Assembly: GCF_949628265.1 (NCBI RefSeq)
Contig: NC_088790.1
Location: forward strand, 9,118,545 to 9,182,544
Origin: Cloeon dipterum
Lineage: Eukaryota > Arthropoda > Insecta > Ephemeroptera > Baetidae
Length of the DNA stretch: 64,000 nt
Direction of reading: 5' to 3'
Shown here: piece by piece, positions 34,581 to 45,696 of the stretch
Layout: every line of letters starts with the position of its first letter
Numbering within the stretch: position 1 is the first letter of the stretch
Position numbers and translations under genes: made by a program
Notes under the pieces: generated by a model
Databases searched by the model: none
The model's input: the letters and a program-made list of their open reading frames with translations, nothing else
What the model was told of the DNA's origin: nothing

Positions 34581-34861
34581 ACGCCCTCCGCGTCGGCGTT
34601 TTAGCCGGTGTTCGCCTGCCTGACTGACGTTACTTCTTCGGGACCAGGCCCAGCTAAGCTACTTAGAAGAGGGTCAGGCAGTGTTTCGCGCCACAGTCAT
34701 AAACATCTCAATTTCTGAGTTGATTTATAAAAGCCTTCAATTTGCTCAAACGTGTAATATATATTAGAGTGGGAATGGGAAATCCCTGGAGTTTGGAGGT
34801 GGGTTGAAGTAGAGTAGTGCGCGAAACACACCCTGACATCAAGAAATGGCGGAGTGCCTAC

Positions 34862-36207
34862 CTTTATCCTCGACCAGCGAGTCGTTGGAGGGTCCAGCCA
34901 TTGCAAAGTTATCCACTTCGCCTGCAGGCAACAAGAGCGTTGGTAAAATTGGTTCTTAATTAGGAAGGTTTTTTTCCATACTTTCCAAGTCCTGTCCAGC
35001 AGCAGCCATGTCATCAGCGTCAACAGAGTCCTCAGGGTTCAGTTCGATGTGCTCAAAGTCAGGCGCCTCTGTCTTCAGATGCACATCATGATCATCTGAC
35101 TCTATCACAGGATCCTCTTCCAAAGCCGCCACTTTGGGAAGGCTCTCCTCCTCAGTCTCAGGTGGCGACACGCGCCTCCTCTTTCTCGACGCTGATGGCG
35201 TAGGTGGAGACGACTTTGCCGTGTCAACAAAGGGAGCGAAAGGTGATGAATCGGCTTCAGGCTGCTGCTCCATAATATCAGTCTCTTTCTGTGGATGAAA
35301 ATACAAGTTGAAGAGTTAAATCGAATTTCCTGAGCGGAGCGTACCTCTAGATCATCAGTCTTTTTTGATTTGTCCACGTCCTTGCCGCTGTTAGTTAGGC
35401 CCTGGACCTCAAGCAGTTCGGCAGTGGTCAGGAAGGACGAGAGTCTCTCCTCCTCCACATTCACCTCTCCTTTGTACATGAATTCAACTAGCGCCATCAA
35501 GTCATCAAACGCCACATTGCGGAAAATGATGACAGGGTGCTGGCAAGGGTTCTCCTGCAACCATTTTAACATATGTAAATAAATCAATATTATGTGCAAT
35601 CATAATATAATATATTATTATGCTAAAGATCTATGTGTCTATGGTAAAGTTACAGTTTCTGCCGGGTTACACATCTCGCCAATTCTTATGAGAATCCCAT
35701 GTAAAAGTAGGGGTGGCAAAAACTGTATGGAAAAGCAACAGTTTTCGCCGCCGAGTTAGTTTTCGCCACCCCTACTTTTACATGGGATTCTCATAAGAAC
35801 TGGCGAGATGACATGTGTAACCCGGCAGAAACTGTAACTTTACCATATGGAAAAGTTACAGTTCTCGCCGAGTTACAGTTTTCGCCTTTCAATGTTAATA
35901 GTATAGGAACGACAGATTTAATGCGTGTAAACGGTAAAGTCGGCGAGAACTGTAGCTTTTCCATATCTACCGAAAAATTAAATTCTCAAAACAAAATTAT
36001 ACTTAGAAAGAGAGGAAATTCTACCTTGAACAGAGATTTGAAATAGGAACTGCAGGCAGAGAGGAGCATCTTGTGTGCGGGCACCCTTTTGCCCTCGCAA
36101 CTCAGTGTGACATCAGTCAGATCTCGTTCACTTCGCAACGAGTCGAAAGCGGTCGATAGATGCTTGGCGTAGTTGTTCCACCGTAATGAGTACTGGCGGC
36201 TCGCCAT
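34862..36207 (-). CDS. common BTB exons of the BTB-C2H2 gene
   Basis: Exons 36025-36207, 35345-35554, 34982-35288 and 34862-34921 total 760 nt, or 253 codons plus a phase-1 G shared with every Z exon. The start ATG 36207 opens [13 protein letters not shown], the hallmark start of insect TTK-type BTB domains. It is followed by [41 protein letters not shown] and LLEVQGLT. The BTB (residues 1 to about 115) mediates homo- and heterodimerisation. The linker has a basic patch (SRKRRR, a probable nuclear-localisation signal) in an acidic Ser/Pro context. The last 60-nt exon ([10 protein letters not shown]...) is phase 1-1, so it may be a cassette. A 5' UTR intron ends just upstream of the ATG (TATTGCAG, about 36212). 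Confidence 0.9.
35641..35845. repeat. MITE-like palindromic element in BTB-gene intron
   Basis: Two arms of about 85 bp (35641-35723 and about 35760-35845) are nearly perfect reverse complements: ATGGTAAAGTTACAGTTTCT at the left end and its complement AGAAACTGTAACTTTACCAT at the right. The main difference is a 5-bp insertion in one arm. It has no coding capacity, and the structure would fold as a long hairpin. Right beside it a second short inverted repeat (35844-35869 with 35939-35966) uses the same ACAGTTCTCGCC motif. This looks like a foldback/MITE family. Confidence 0.8.
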
Positions 36208-37623
36208 GACTGCTGCAATAAAAATTACATCCGTGAAACATACCATCCAAAAGCAATGACAAAAAACAAAAAAATAATATGAATTTAGTTGGTCGTCCAA
36301 GTCGGCGTGGGTGACGCCGAGCGTTTCCCGCGCACTCGCGACCGGCCGGCGAACAGAAAAACAATGTTTTCCGTGCGCCAACCCTTGCTCTAGAGTATTT
36401 TGCTAAATTTACCTCGCGAGTCGGCTCAGGAGAGCAGAAAACGCCGATTATTCGGTGTTGAACGCTATGGACGCCCTTCAGTAAGATGTCGGCACTCGCT
36501 ATTCGCCTTTATGTCTTGTGTTTGTTTGAAGAGCAGTGTGATGGCGCTGTTGCTGCACTTGCACTACTTGCCGCCACTTCCAAATTCCAAATCCAAATCC
36601 ATAGCCATAGCCATAGAGAAGAGAGTTGGTTTGTCAGTTACTCGTTAATCGATGCGGTGTTGCATCTCTAAAAAGTTAAAGTTGGCCTACTTTTATCCCT
36701 TTTATTAATATGCTGAGGCTTTTATGATTATGGAAAAATCATTCAATTTTCGCCGCGACTGACGACTTACAGTTTTTGCCACCTATACTCTTATAATAAT
36801 AAAGAGATTCTCACAAGAACTATAGCGAGAAGTGGAACCCGATGGAAACTATAATTTTTCCATATTATATATTACATAATATATTATACATACTAGTAAA
36901 CCGTTTTTACTAAAATAACAAAAGGGGCATAGGGAGAGTCAAAAAGAGAGTGAGCTGGTAGTTGACATGTTTGGTTGAATCTCAGAAAGTTTGGCTTACA
37001 TTTCAAAATTAATTAATAATATTTAGATATAATATTAAAAAGGGGCACGATCCAAGGAGTCAAAGCATTTAAAACTTCATGGTTAATATGGTCATGGTCA
37101 TATAATTCAATAGATTTGTTTCCAGAATTAAAACCAAAAATGTGGTCAATGAACGTAATATACGTGCGATCACTTATTTGTACTAGAATAATTATGATAA
37201 TTATGTTTGGTGTATATATTATTTTAGTGTAATTAGGTTTAATGTGACATGTTTTAATGAGTTACACTGTAAATATCGATTCAAAAAAATATAATATAAA
37301 TTTTATCTAATCTAAATCTTTTCCCAAAGCGATGATTGATCGGTAAAAATTCATTCTTCAATATTTCCGTCATTCATTTCTTTCATTATAATCAAGCCAC
37401 GCCTCCTTTTGTACAACCTCCCACTCCCACCTCCATCCCCGCCAGGCCGTCACCACCAGCTGCAACAGAGTGAACAAAGTACACCACACAAATTTCCCAA
37501 ATTTCTGTTTCCATTGTTTCTCAGGTATTTTATTTCTCAATTATCTCCCGCATATTTAATCTGATTGATATTCGTGATCATTCAATTTTGCAGACAAACT
37601 GGTGCTACATACTTGCTGTTGAA
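36208..37623. other. divergent upstream region between BTB gene and COA7
   Basis: The BTB-gene 5' UTR and a noncoding exon with a donor (GCGAG|GTAAAT, about 36410-36420) fall in the GC-richer part at 36290-36560. A MITE-related fragment lies at 36764-36862. The COA7 leader, probably with a 5' UTR intron ending TTTTGCAG near 37593, fills the end. No other gene is seen. Confidence 0.5.
36764..36862. repeat. fragment related to the MITE-like hairpin repeat
   Basis: It contains CTTACAGTTTTTGCCACCTA and, further on, AGATTCTCACAAGAACTATA and TTTTTCCATA in the same order as the right arm of the element at 35641-35845, but diverged. Confidence 0.55.
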
Positions 37624-38340
37624 ATGGCCATGGACATGAAAAAAGAGGAGGACGTTAAGGAATTTGTAGAGAAGCTTGGAATTGAGTACAGGTTTGGGTG
37701 CTACTCTGAGAAGAAGGCCGACGGTAGGGTCGAATAAAAAGTTTGTTTAAACTGCTTGACACAGAAAATAATCTTCTGGACAGTTTGCCACCTACTGGGC
37801 GACTATCTGGAGGCGATCAAGAAGGATGAGTCCAAGGCGCGCAAGGTATATGAGACAAACTGCAAGGACCGTGACTTCGGGCGCAGCTGCCACAAGAGCG
37901 GGACTTACGCATTCAAGGCGTCGGACCCGAATGGGGCGCTGGCCTTCTTCGAGAAGGCGTGTGGCCTGGGTGTGTCCGAGTCTTGCCTGAACGCTGGACT
38001 GATGCACGTCAACGACAAAGCAAAGGAAACTGCACGGGAAAAGGGGTTGGATTATCTGTCTCGCGGCTGCAATGGTGACAACAGCCACGCGTGCTTCTAC
38101 CTCAGTGGCATGCACCTGCACGAGCGCAACATGCCTGAGGCGAGAAAGTACTCAGAGCGCGCCTGCAACCTCGGCAACATGTACGCGTGTGCCAACCTCA
38201 GCCAGATGTACCGCAAGGGCGACGGCGGTGAGAAGAGCGACGAAAAGGCCGAGCTCTATAAGAAGCGCGCCCTCGAGCTGCAGGAGCAGGCCAAGATGCA
38301 GAAGGGCATATCCTTCCAAGAGGGCATAAAGCCTGTCTGA
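37624..38340 (+). CDS. COA7: cytochrome c oxidase assembly factor 7 (COA7), Sel1-repeat protein
   Basis: Exons 37624-37723 and 37784-38340 join in phase 1 across a 60-bp intron, giving about 218 residues. The start MAMDMKKEEDVKEF leads into G-C-Y-S-E-K...V-C-H-L-L-G-D-Y-L-E and five Sel1-like repeats with paired cysteines spaced in the A-x-x-x-x-x-x-A-C pattern (for example FEKACGLGVSESCLNAG, YSERACNLGNMYACANLS). Human COA7 has the same Cys-rich Sel1 layout (231 residues) and acts in the mitochondrial intermembrane space in complex IV biogenesis, with disulfide-stabilised repeats. A polyadenylation signal (AATAAA) follows at about 38429. Confidence 0.9.
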
Positions 38341-38760
38341 TCGACATAGTTCAATTTTTGTTGCCCTATAGAGACTGATTATGAGAAAAACCAATGACTC
38401 TGGCTGGATGCCGCTATGTTGATCGTGAATAAAAAGGCTTAGTGATTGTTTTAACTCCTCTGTTTATGTCTCAAACTGCAACTCAAAAAAGTCAACTTTT
38501 GGTATTGAAAAAAAAATTTATTATGTGTACCCATCCTAAAAAATTAGTCACAAGGTGAAAAAATTATCATTCATCGAATTTCTCAAACATTTTCTATTAC
38601 AAATTAATGTTTTCAGATTTAAATTGATTTTAATATTATAGTTTGGGAATTGACAGGTTAAATTAAATTGCTTCAACATCTTTCTTATGAAAATATAACT
38701 TTTAATTCTTGTAGCATACAATTATTTTTATCGGCTATATAACATGGCCATTGTTTTTAT

Positions 38761-40821
38761 TCACTTTTTGGGTGCCCACTGGAAAAAGTTGCATCGGCTT
38801 TCAGGGTTATCCTTGTGACCCTCGCCCCTGGCGCACGCGTAAAAGAGTCTGTTGAAGTTAGGACCTGGCTTCTTGACCGTGCGTTGCACACTGGGCTCCT
38901 TATGGCCTGAGCACAACGGTGGTGGCCGTGGCCCACTCAGCATCGCTCGCCACGCGTCCGCTACCCCCGCATTCCTGGGGGCTGCGACCAACTCCGGCGC
39001 CGCAGACTCAGTCTGCAGGCGCGGTCTCTTTTGAATGAACGCCGTCAAGCTCATCTGCTTTGGTGCCACGTTTTTCGCCTGCGCGCACGGCTTCTTGAGC
39101 TCCTCACTGCTTAGCTTGGTCTGCGGCGCGAAAAATGCCGACAGCTTCTGCTGCTTGCCCACTACCAGGAACCTGAAGCAAAAGTCGATTTCAAGTTCAA
39201 AAAAGGTTCTTATTTACTCTAATAAATTATTGTAAGTTTTACAAAAGTAGACGCCAACTTATTAATTTAAATTCTAAAATCCGCAGGATGAATTTTAGCA
39301 GTACAACGGAAAACAGTTGACCAGTATCTTTTCAAATAAATCCGCATTAGTATCTTTGATTTTCTAACAATAAAAACTTGTTTTGACAATCTATTTTTGT
39401 TTTAATATTGCATTTTTAAATGTTAAGCAACTGATCAGCACCTGGAGCAGAGGGAGGGCAGGGGCACCGGGTCAGACGCGAGCTGGACTTCAAGTTGGGC
39501 GCGCACCGGACAATGGTCGCTTCCAAGCACGTGCGCCATAATGTCGGTAGCGACTAGGGAGTAGGACAGAGCAGCAGACAGAAGGATGTAGTCGATCCTG
39601 GTGCCATAGTTGGTGGCACGCGCCCTTTTTTGTGTGTTCCAGCACGTGAACGCCTCACGCATGTCAGGGTGCACCTGTCGGAAGGCGTCCACCAGCTGCA
39701 GCCGACCCTCGTACGCCGCACAACTCGTCACCACTCGGTCCATCCACAATCTGCCCAGGTTGTTCTGGAATTCCTCCTGCAAATTGGTAACAGAGAAAGG
39801 AACATTTAATGGAATATATCTTTTATATTCAACCAAGAAAAACGTTCGAAAAGAAAAATGAAGGCGGCATTAATTACCAAGTCACCAGGATCGCAGTGGT
39901 CGATGGGCTTGTGAGAGGTGTTGAGGTCGCCCAACACAACGACATGCCCGCCAGCCCCAACCAGTGCATGTGCTCTGGCCTCGAGTAGGTGGTAGAAGTC
40001 GAGTTTGAACGCAAGCCTCTCCTCATAGCGGTCTGGGTCGGCCCGTGGGCAGTACACGTTGATTACTGTTAAGGGTTTCCCATCCTGCAAAGCCACACAA
40101 ATCTACTGAATTTGTTCAACTTCCAAATTTGATCAAAACAATTACAATCTTCCATTTTCAAACTTAAATAGTTTGAAGAGCTTTCTGATGTTTTTGAGTA
40201 AATGGGTAAAATACCTACACTCAACACAAACTGGGTGAGAACGGCTCTGCCTTCTGAGTCCAGCTGTTTCAGTCTATCAGGGGACAATTTGGTTGATCCA
40301 TAGCATCCAACAAGATCTTGGCCCTTTTCCGGTGCCAGAACTTCACTCAGCCCCTCCTCAGCTTTCACTGGCACCAAATTGCTCCTACACAGAGTTGCGA
40401 CGCCTGCGAGGACCAAAATTTTGCGATGAATTATTTTGATTACAAAAATGTATGCCTAGTTTCACCTGAGTAACCTGATCGTACGCGGGAGAAGCTAAAG
40501 AACGAGTTGTATCCATCAAATGTCACTATCTGCTCATCTATCACATCACCTAGAAAATATGTTTGATTACAAAATATTTTATTTTGATCTAATTTGTTTG
40601 AAAATTTATGAAGCAAATATCATGCATGGATATTTTTAAATATGAATTATAGCAAAAATAACTAACTGAAAAATTAAATTAATAAATTGAGTTATAGTAC
40701 CCGTTAGCTTGGTTTCTTGCAAACAGATAATATCTGCGTCAATTTGGTCTAGAGCTTCTTTCAGCTGACTTTGAGTAAACGACCTGAGCCCGTTGATGTT
40801 CCAAGTCGCGATCCTCAACAT
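38761..40821 (-). CDS. APEX2: AP endonuclease 2 (APEX2)
   Basis: Exons 40701-40821, 40466-40549, 40219-40403, 39878-40084, 39442-39776 and 38761-39172 give about 447 residues. The exonuclease III fold motifs are in order: [23 protein letters not shown] (metal-binding Glu), [26 protein letters not shown] (catalytic Asp/Asn), RIDYILLS and GSDHCPV (catalytic His). After the catalytic domain come a PCNA-binding PIP box (QKLSAFF) and a C-terminal GRF zinc finger ([20 protein letters not shown]). This PIP plus zf-GRF tail distinguishes APEX2 from APEX1. The enzyme repairs abasic and damaged 3' DNA ends in the nucleus. It lies tail-to-tail with COA7 and head-to-tail with KDM8. Confidence 0.92.
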
Positions 40822-41007
40822 TTTTTACTGGAAACAAAACCAAGGATACAAACGATAAAATAATTTATTAATAAAGCCTCAATTAATCCTACTAAGTGAC
40901 AAACAAAAAATATCAAATTTTGATTTCCTAAAAAGTAAAAGCGGTTTGATGAAAAAAGAGCAGACTTTATTTTCATTTATAGGTTTCCATTTAAAATCGA
41001 CGCAGTT

Positions 41008-43018
41008 TCAGTCGTCTGGTTTCCACCAATAGCTGACAGAGAGGCTGGGCGTGAGGGAGCGGACGTGGTGCCACCACTTGGGTGGGATGTAGAGGACGTC
41101 ACCAGGTGCGAGCAGGCATGATAGGCCTTGAGTAGCGGGAAAGAGCGGAAAACGGTCTGGGTCGGGGCTCTCGGGGTCGACCTGCGATGTATTGGCCATA
41201 AGGCACTCGCCAGGATATGGGTAGAGGCCGTCAATACCAGCAGGGAACAGTAGCACCCGTTTGTAGCCACGGATCTGCGCCAGAAGGTTGTGCTTGGGAT
41301 CGTGGTGCAGCGGTGAGACAGTGCCTGCTGGGCCCAGCCACACGTTCATGTCTGGCGCCTCTGAGCAGTAGTCCGGCACCAGAAGGTCGTCCATCAGCCG
41401 CGGAATCTGCCAACAAACAAGACAGAATTAATTTCAATTTTAAATTAAATAAAACATTAAGTTTGTAAGAACTCCTGAATCAAGCAACTTTAAATCACTG
41501 CTGCGTATAATTTTAGATATGCAAAGGGACAGTCGGTAAAGGAATGGGAGTTTTTTTACTGACCTGGAGGAAGAGCGAGTGCTGCGCGAGGTAGCCGGTG
41601 ATGGGTGATTCGTGCAGCAGGTGCCCGCGCACAAATTCACCCAGAGGCATTAGCTGCTGCGTCCAGTGCGCGTGCGTGTAGTCTCTGCCCAGCTCAACAG
41701 GCACTGTCCGCCGCCCTGCAACCTAAAATATCTCTTTTATAGACATATTCTCATTTATTCATCAATCTTTAATAAGTTACTGACTTAAACTATGCACTGT
41801 AGAAAAATTTAAATCAAGTAAGGGCAAAATCACCTTGAGCAAGTAGCGGAGCGTCCACTTTTTCCTGGCCGGGAAGTGTTCAATAGTGTTGGTCAGCTTA
41901 ATAGGTGTTTCTTTGCACATGTGGTCACGCCAGAAGGCGTGCACCGAGGGACACTCGGCCTCAGGTACTGCCTTGCACTGCTCCCATCCGCGCATGTAGC
42001 TTAACCCGTCCTGCCACGGCTCCTGCAGCTCCTCAGCGTCGTCTGAAGACAGTCGCTCAGCCAGGAGGTCGGCCGCCCTCGCCGTCACCTCGTCCGGCGC
42101 GCCCATGAGCAGCACCATGTCAACGGCAGTCAGGGCGCCCCCCAGGTTACCACGCTCCACGCAGATCAGCGCCTCCAGCAGCCCGACCTGAGCGTACAGA
42201 CTGCGCGCTTCGCCAGCCTCGCTGAACTTTCCCGTGTTAACAGCCTCCGTCGCCGCCTCTTTCGCATGCTAAAATAAAGAAAAAAAATCGAGGATTATCA
42301 TAAAAAATCTTTTTATTTAATTTAGTACCTGACAGTATTCAGCGGCTAGGTCGAGGTTCTTGTTTAAAAAGTTAACGCGGGCCTGGCTGTACAGGAAAAA
42401 TTGTTGGGCAAGGTCAGCGCCAACCGGCGTCGCCTCAGCGGCTGTCCATGCGTCGAACAGTGCCGCCAATGCTGACCCTGGACAGAGAAGGTAAGGGCTC
42501 AATTGAGAAGATACATAAACCCCAATCTTTTTACACCAAAGGAGAAAAATTCTGGAAATCATCATGTGCAAGACCCTTCCCTGATGACCCTGATTGCATT
42601 GCAGGTGGAATTGAAATTATATTAAAGCTTTGCAGATTATTTGTGAAAACTCTTTTTACATTATTTACTTAGAATGCTATCTAAAAATTAGGAAAAAGTT
42701 AAAAAAAATCCGTTTGTCGCTTCAATTTTGTAGAAAATTGGCGCTCAAGTTTGCATGCTAAACAAACTGCGAGCATCAATTGTCTCTGTCTCTGTAATTT
42801 AAAATCACGATTTATTTCATTATTGAAGGGAATATTTCCTAAATATTCGCATACCGTAAGATTAATCACGACGTGAGATAACGAAATCAAGCAAAAAGTA
42901 ATTGACACGCCGTCTAATTTTTCGATAAATTTTGCAAAAGATCCAAATGTCGGTTCTTGAGTCTACCTTCCTTAATTATAATTAGATGAAATAAATGTCT
43001 TGCCAATTCTAAACCCAT
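41008..43018 (-). CDS. KDM8: JmjC-domain protein KDM8/JMJD5
   Basis: Exons 42967-43018, 42329-42477, 41834-42268, 41564-41722 and 41008-41406 give about 397 residues, close to the human 416. The N-terminal helical part (LAALFDAW..., LLEALICVERGNLG) is followed by the JmjC region: RRTVPVELGRDY, GYLAQHSLF, NVWLGPAGTVSPLHHDPKHN (Fe-binding H-x-D), ANTSQVDPESPD, and LAPGDVLYIPPKWWHHVRSL (distal His). It ends SVSYWWKPDD. The order and motifs match JMJD5, a 2-oxoglutarate- and iron-dependent arginyl hydroxylase reported also as a peptidase, acting in the nucleus. The first exon (MGLELARHLFHL) is inferred from an ATG plus donor in matching phase and is the least certain. Confidence 0.9.
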
Positions 43019-43259
43019 CCCAGAAGGCCCTAGTTCTTCCCACCGTCCTTTTCCAAATTGATTTGTTTGGTTAACTTCAATTTTCCGATCAATTTTTTAA
43101 CCAGAAAAATATATAATCAGGAAATTATGTTAAAATGTTTGCTAGTTTAATTTAATTATTCTTGCTTTTTATTTTAAATCCTAAATACAAAAATTCTAAC
43201 AAATTAAATCCAGGCAGTGGTGCCTGAAATTTCTTTATTTTGGAGCGTACCTGCGGGGG

Positions 43260-43895
43260 TCAGACGAGGCGGCCGACGTAGGTGGCCCTGGGGTAGCGCA
43301 GCGCGAGCTCGGGCCACTGGACGAAGAAGTGGTGCCTGCGGAGGAGCGGGTAGAGGATGCGGCCGCTGAGCGAAAGCGAGCGCACGCGGCAAATGGACTC
43401 GACGAAGACGAGCCGGGAGCTGCCAAGCAGTAAAGCGGCCAGGAGAATGGGCACGCAGGTTCCGGGCCCGTTTGCCAGCACGAGGCGCGGCCGCGCCCGT
43501 CGCACCTCTCGCCACGAAGCGAGCACAGCCTGCGGCGCCCCCAGCAGCGCCGACCACCACGACTGCAGCGGCGCCCGCAGCCGCGGCACGCACCGCACCT
43601 TGGCGCCTGGCACTGCAGCCGCCACTTTTGCCACCGAGCCATTGTCCGTGGCGGCCACCACGAAGGTGCGCCGGCCGAAGACACCGTCGTCCAGCCGCTC
43701 TAGCAACCGCAGCATCTCGGCCGTGTGCCCGCCTGAGCCCAGCACCACTAGCACGCCGTCTACGGACCCAGGACCGGCCCCCGGTGGCCCGCCAGCCGCC
43801 ACCGTCCACGCCAGCCGCGCCAATAAAAGCACCACCAGCAACAACAACACCGCCGCCGCAGCGGCCACAACAACTATCACGACGTCCGCCATCAA
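43260..43895 (-). CDS. ALG14: ALG14, UDP-GlcNAc transferase membrane anchor subunit
   Basis: Single-exon gene of 211 residues. An N-terminal membrane segment at about residues 4-30 (VVIVVVAAAAAVLLLLVVLL) is followed by VLVVLGSGGHTAEMLRLL, VANGPGTC-like NGPGTCVPI, FVESICRVRSLSLSGRILYP, and the end FFVQWPEL...YPRATYVGRLV. All are ALG14 hallmarks. ALG14 anchors ALG13 at the cytosolic face of the ER, and together they add the second GlcNAc to the lipid-linked oligosaccharide for N-glycosylation. Methionine 2 could equally be the start. The gene is strikingly GC-rich and alanine-rich compared with its neighbours, and it shows no intron. Confidence 0.93.
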   Translation of the reverse strand: MMADVVIVVVAAAAAVLLLLVVLLLARLAWTVAAGGPPGAGPGSVDGVLVVLGSGGHTAEMLRLLERLDDGVFGRRTFVVAATDNGSVAKVAAAVPGAKVRCVPRLRAPLQSWWSALLGAPQAVLASWREVRRARPRLVLANGPGTCVPILLAALLLGSSRLVFVESICRVRSLSLSGRILYPLLRRHHFFVQWPELALRYPRATYVGRLV

Positions 43896-44661
43896 GCATC
43901 ACATTCGGACGCGAATTTGCCCACAGAATTTCCCACTTCAAGATTTCTCTCTCTACTAACCTGCTTCGAGTTCAGAGTTCATCGGACCCGAACAAAACAA
44001 TAACAAGCATCTTTATCATGTCATGGTCGTGGCTGTCACTCTTTCAAAGCTAGCAGCTGCTCAGACAGAGCAAACACAAAGCACGAAAATATTATCAACA
44101 TTTCGGTTAGACTTAAGACTAAAGAGATCGGTTAAAAAGTTGAATATTTGAATGGGAAAACGTATTTAAAAATATCACCATCAATTTTGTATTTAAATAT
44201 ATTTATTTTCTGTTAATTATCTGCTCTTTGATAATTTTCCCTTACATACTAGACGCGCTAGACAAACTTTTTAACTTTAATTTAAGTTTATACCGGTACT
44301 TTTTAAGCGATCGGTAGCTAACAACTAGCTCACGACCGCTCACGACACGCCTCCGTTTACAACTTGTTTACTTTTACTTTACAACTTTTACAAGTCGCGA
44401 ATAGACGAGTGTTTCTAGCGTTTCTAGTCAAGTACATAATATGCTGGGATCGGGAATTGCTGGGCCCAGCTATGCCGCGGCAACATCAACGAAGTAAAAA
44501 ATATTACATATCATACTTAATACAAATGACAATCATACAGTATGACCACTTATATTTTGAGACTCTACCATGTTTTTTTTAAAATGGCTGCTTAACAAAA
44601 ACTACTAAAGTTAGGCGGACGTCATTTACATCACAGCTTTATTACACGTTTGGTTACACAT
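43896..44661. other. ALG14 upstream region and flank of the mariner
   Basis: No gene seen. The first part is the ALG14 promoter/5' UTR. The last part (about 44600-44661) should contain one end of the mariner element, but I could not match its terminal inverted repeats by eye. Confidence 0.4.
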
Positions 44662-45684
44662 TTATTCGATATGGGCTCCATTTTTCTCAATCACGGCCTC
44701 CAGACGGGGTCGGACTCGGCTGCAAACCCTTTGAAGGTACTCTTCATCCATTGCACGCCATGCCTTCTTGATGGAGGTCTTCAGGGCTTCAATATTGGGG
44801 TGAGGCTTCTTGCAAGCATCCGCCTCGACTTTTGCCCAAACACTAAAGTCGAGGGGGTTCAGATCTGGTGAGCTAGCAGGCCACATCGTCTTGGACCAGA
44901 AGCCCGGCAGGTGCTGGTTTAGCCAATCTTGAGTCTTTTTGGACGTATGGGCCGGCGCAACATCTTTTTGGAATGTGATTTTTGTGTCCGACCCATATGT
45001 TGACTTCACCCAAGGCAGAACTTGCTTTTTCAAAATGTCTAAGTAGACCTCAGTGTTCACTTTAAGCCCTTGTTTTATGAACACTGGATTCATCTTCTTG
45101 CCATCAGATGCGACAAGTCCAAAGACCATAACACCAGCAGGATGCTTAGTTTTCAACGAAAATCGGATATTTTCTGGTACCTCAGATGCAGGTGACTTGC
45201 TCAGATACCTGTCAGTTCGGCTATTGGAAACTGCATCGACAGTGAACATCTTTTCATCTGAGTAAAAAATAACACGGCGTTTCGTGCCTTTCTTCAAATC
45301 AGATAGCAGCTTCCTACTTCTTTCCACTCTCGCTTCCTTCTGTTTGGTCGTAATCAAATATCTCTTGGTCCTGGCCCTCGACACGTACTTCAGAACATTT
45401 TTCACTATTTTTCGGACCGTTTCGCGGCCCGCTGCGTACGAGCGTGCGATTTTTCTAATGGAAATCAGCGGATTTCGTTAAATCTTCATGCGAATGGCCC
45501 TCATCAATGCTGGAGTGCGGACGGGCGTCGATTTTGCAGTTCGGGGCTTCCTTGGGGTCGGGGCAGTATCACCAATAGCTTTTATGCGGAAGACGGTTGC
45601 CCTGGAGCATTTGGTGAGGGCCATAATGTCCCGAATCGAGCGTTGGGCGCGGAGCAGCGAAAGGATTTTCTGCTTGTCGTGCAT
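44662..45684 (-). mobile_element. maT-like (DD37D) Tc1/mariner transposon with one in-frame stop
   Basis: One reading frame runs from ATG 45684 to the stop at 44662 (about 340 residues). It is interrupted only by TAA at 45478-45480, between RAIRMKI and RNPLISIRKIA. The N-terminus has a helix-turn-helix (RSIRDIMALTKCSRATVFRI). The DDE/D core shows D in FYSDEKMF, D in FQKDVAPAH and D in SPDLNPLDFSVW. Thirty-seven residues separate the last two aspartates, the spacing typical of maT elements. Apart from that nonsense codon the frame is undamaged, so the element is recent. I could not define its TIRs or TA target duplication. It sits against the 3' end of the ankyrin-repeat gene. Confidence 0.85.
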
Positions 45685-45696
45685 GTTGCATACATA

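Larger units (their letters stand above)
7583..36207 (-). other. BTB-C2H2 gene with an array of alternative zinc-finger terminal exons (whole locus)
   Basis: Four common exons at 34862-36207 encode a BTB domain plus linker and end in phase 1 with a G. Downstream, 21 apparently usable exons (called Z1-Z21 here, in transcript order) each have an acceptor, start in phase 1, encode two to four zinc fingers and end with their own stop. Because every one has a stop, they must be mutually exclusive ends. This is the plan of insect lola and tramtrack-type genes, in which a shared BTB dimerisation module is fused by alternative splicing to different DNA-binding ends. The BTB has the insect (TTK-group) signature LRWNNY, but the fingers do not look like those of lola itself, so I leave the symbol blank. 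Spacers of 0.1-1.9 kb between exons hold only decayed exons, repeats and a nested plus-strand gene; otherwise I see nothing in them. Confidence 0.85.

Noticed and set aside
7583-36207. A tandem cluster of independent zinc-finger genes, or a CRISPR-like array
   Set aside because: The repeated units lack start codons and promoters, share one splice phase with an upstream BTB module and encode fingers; alternative terminal exons explain them better.
43204-44053. Several long ORFs on both strands over ALG14 (up to 245 codons)
   Set aside because: Low-complexity Ala/Arg/Pro translations produced by the GC-rich ALG14 coding sequence in other frames.
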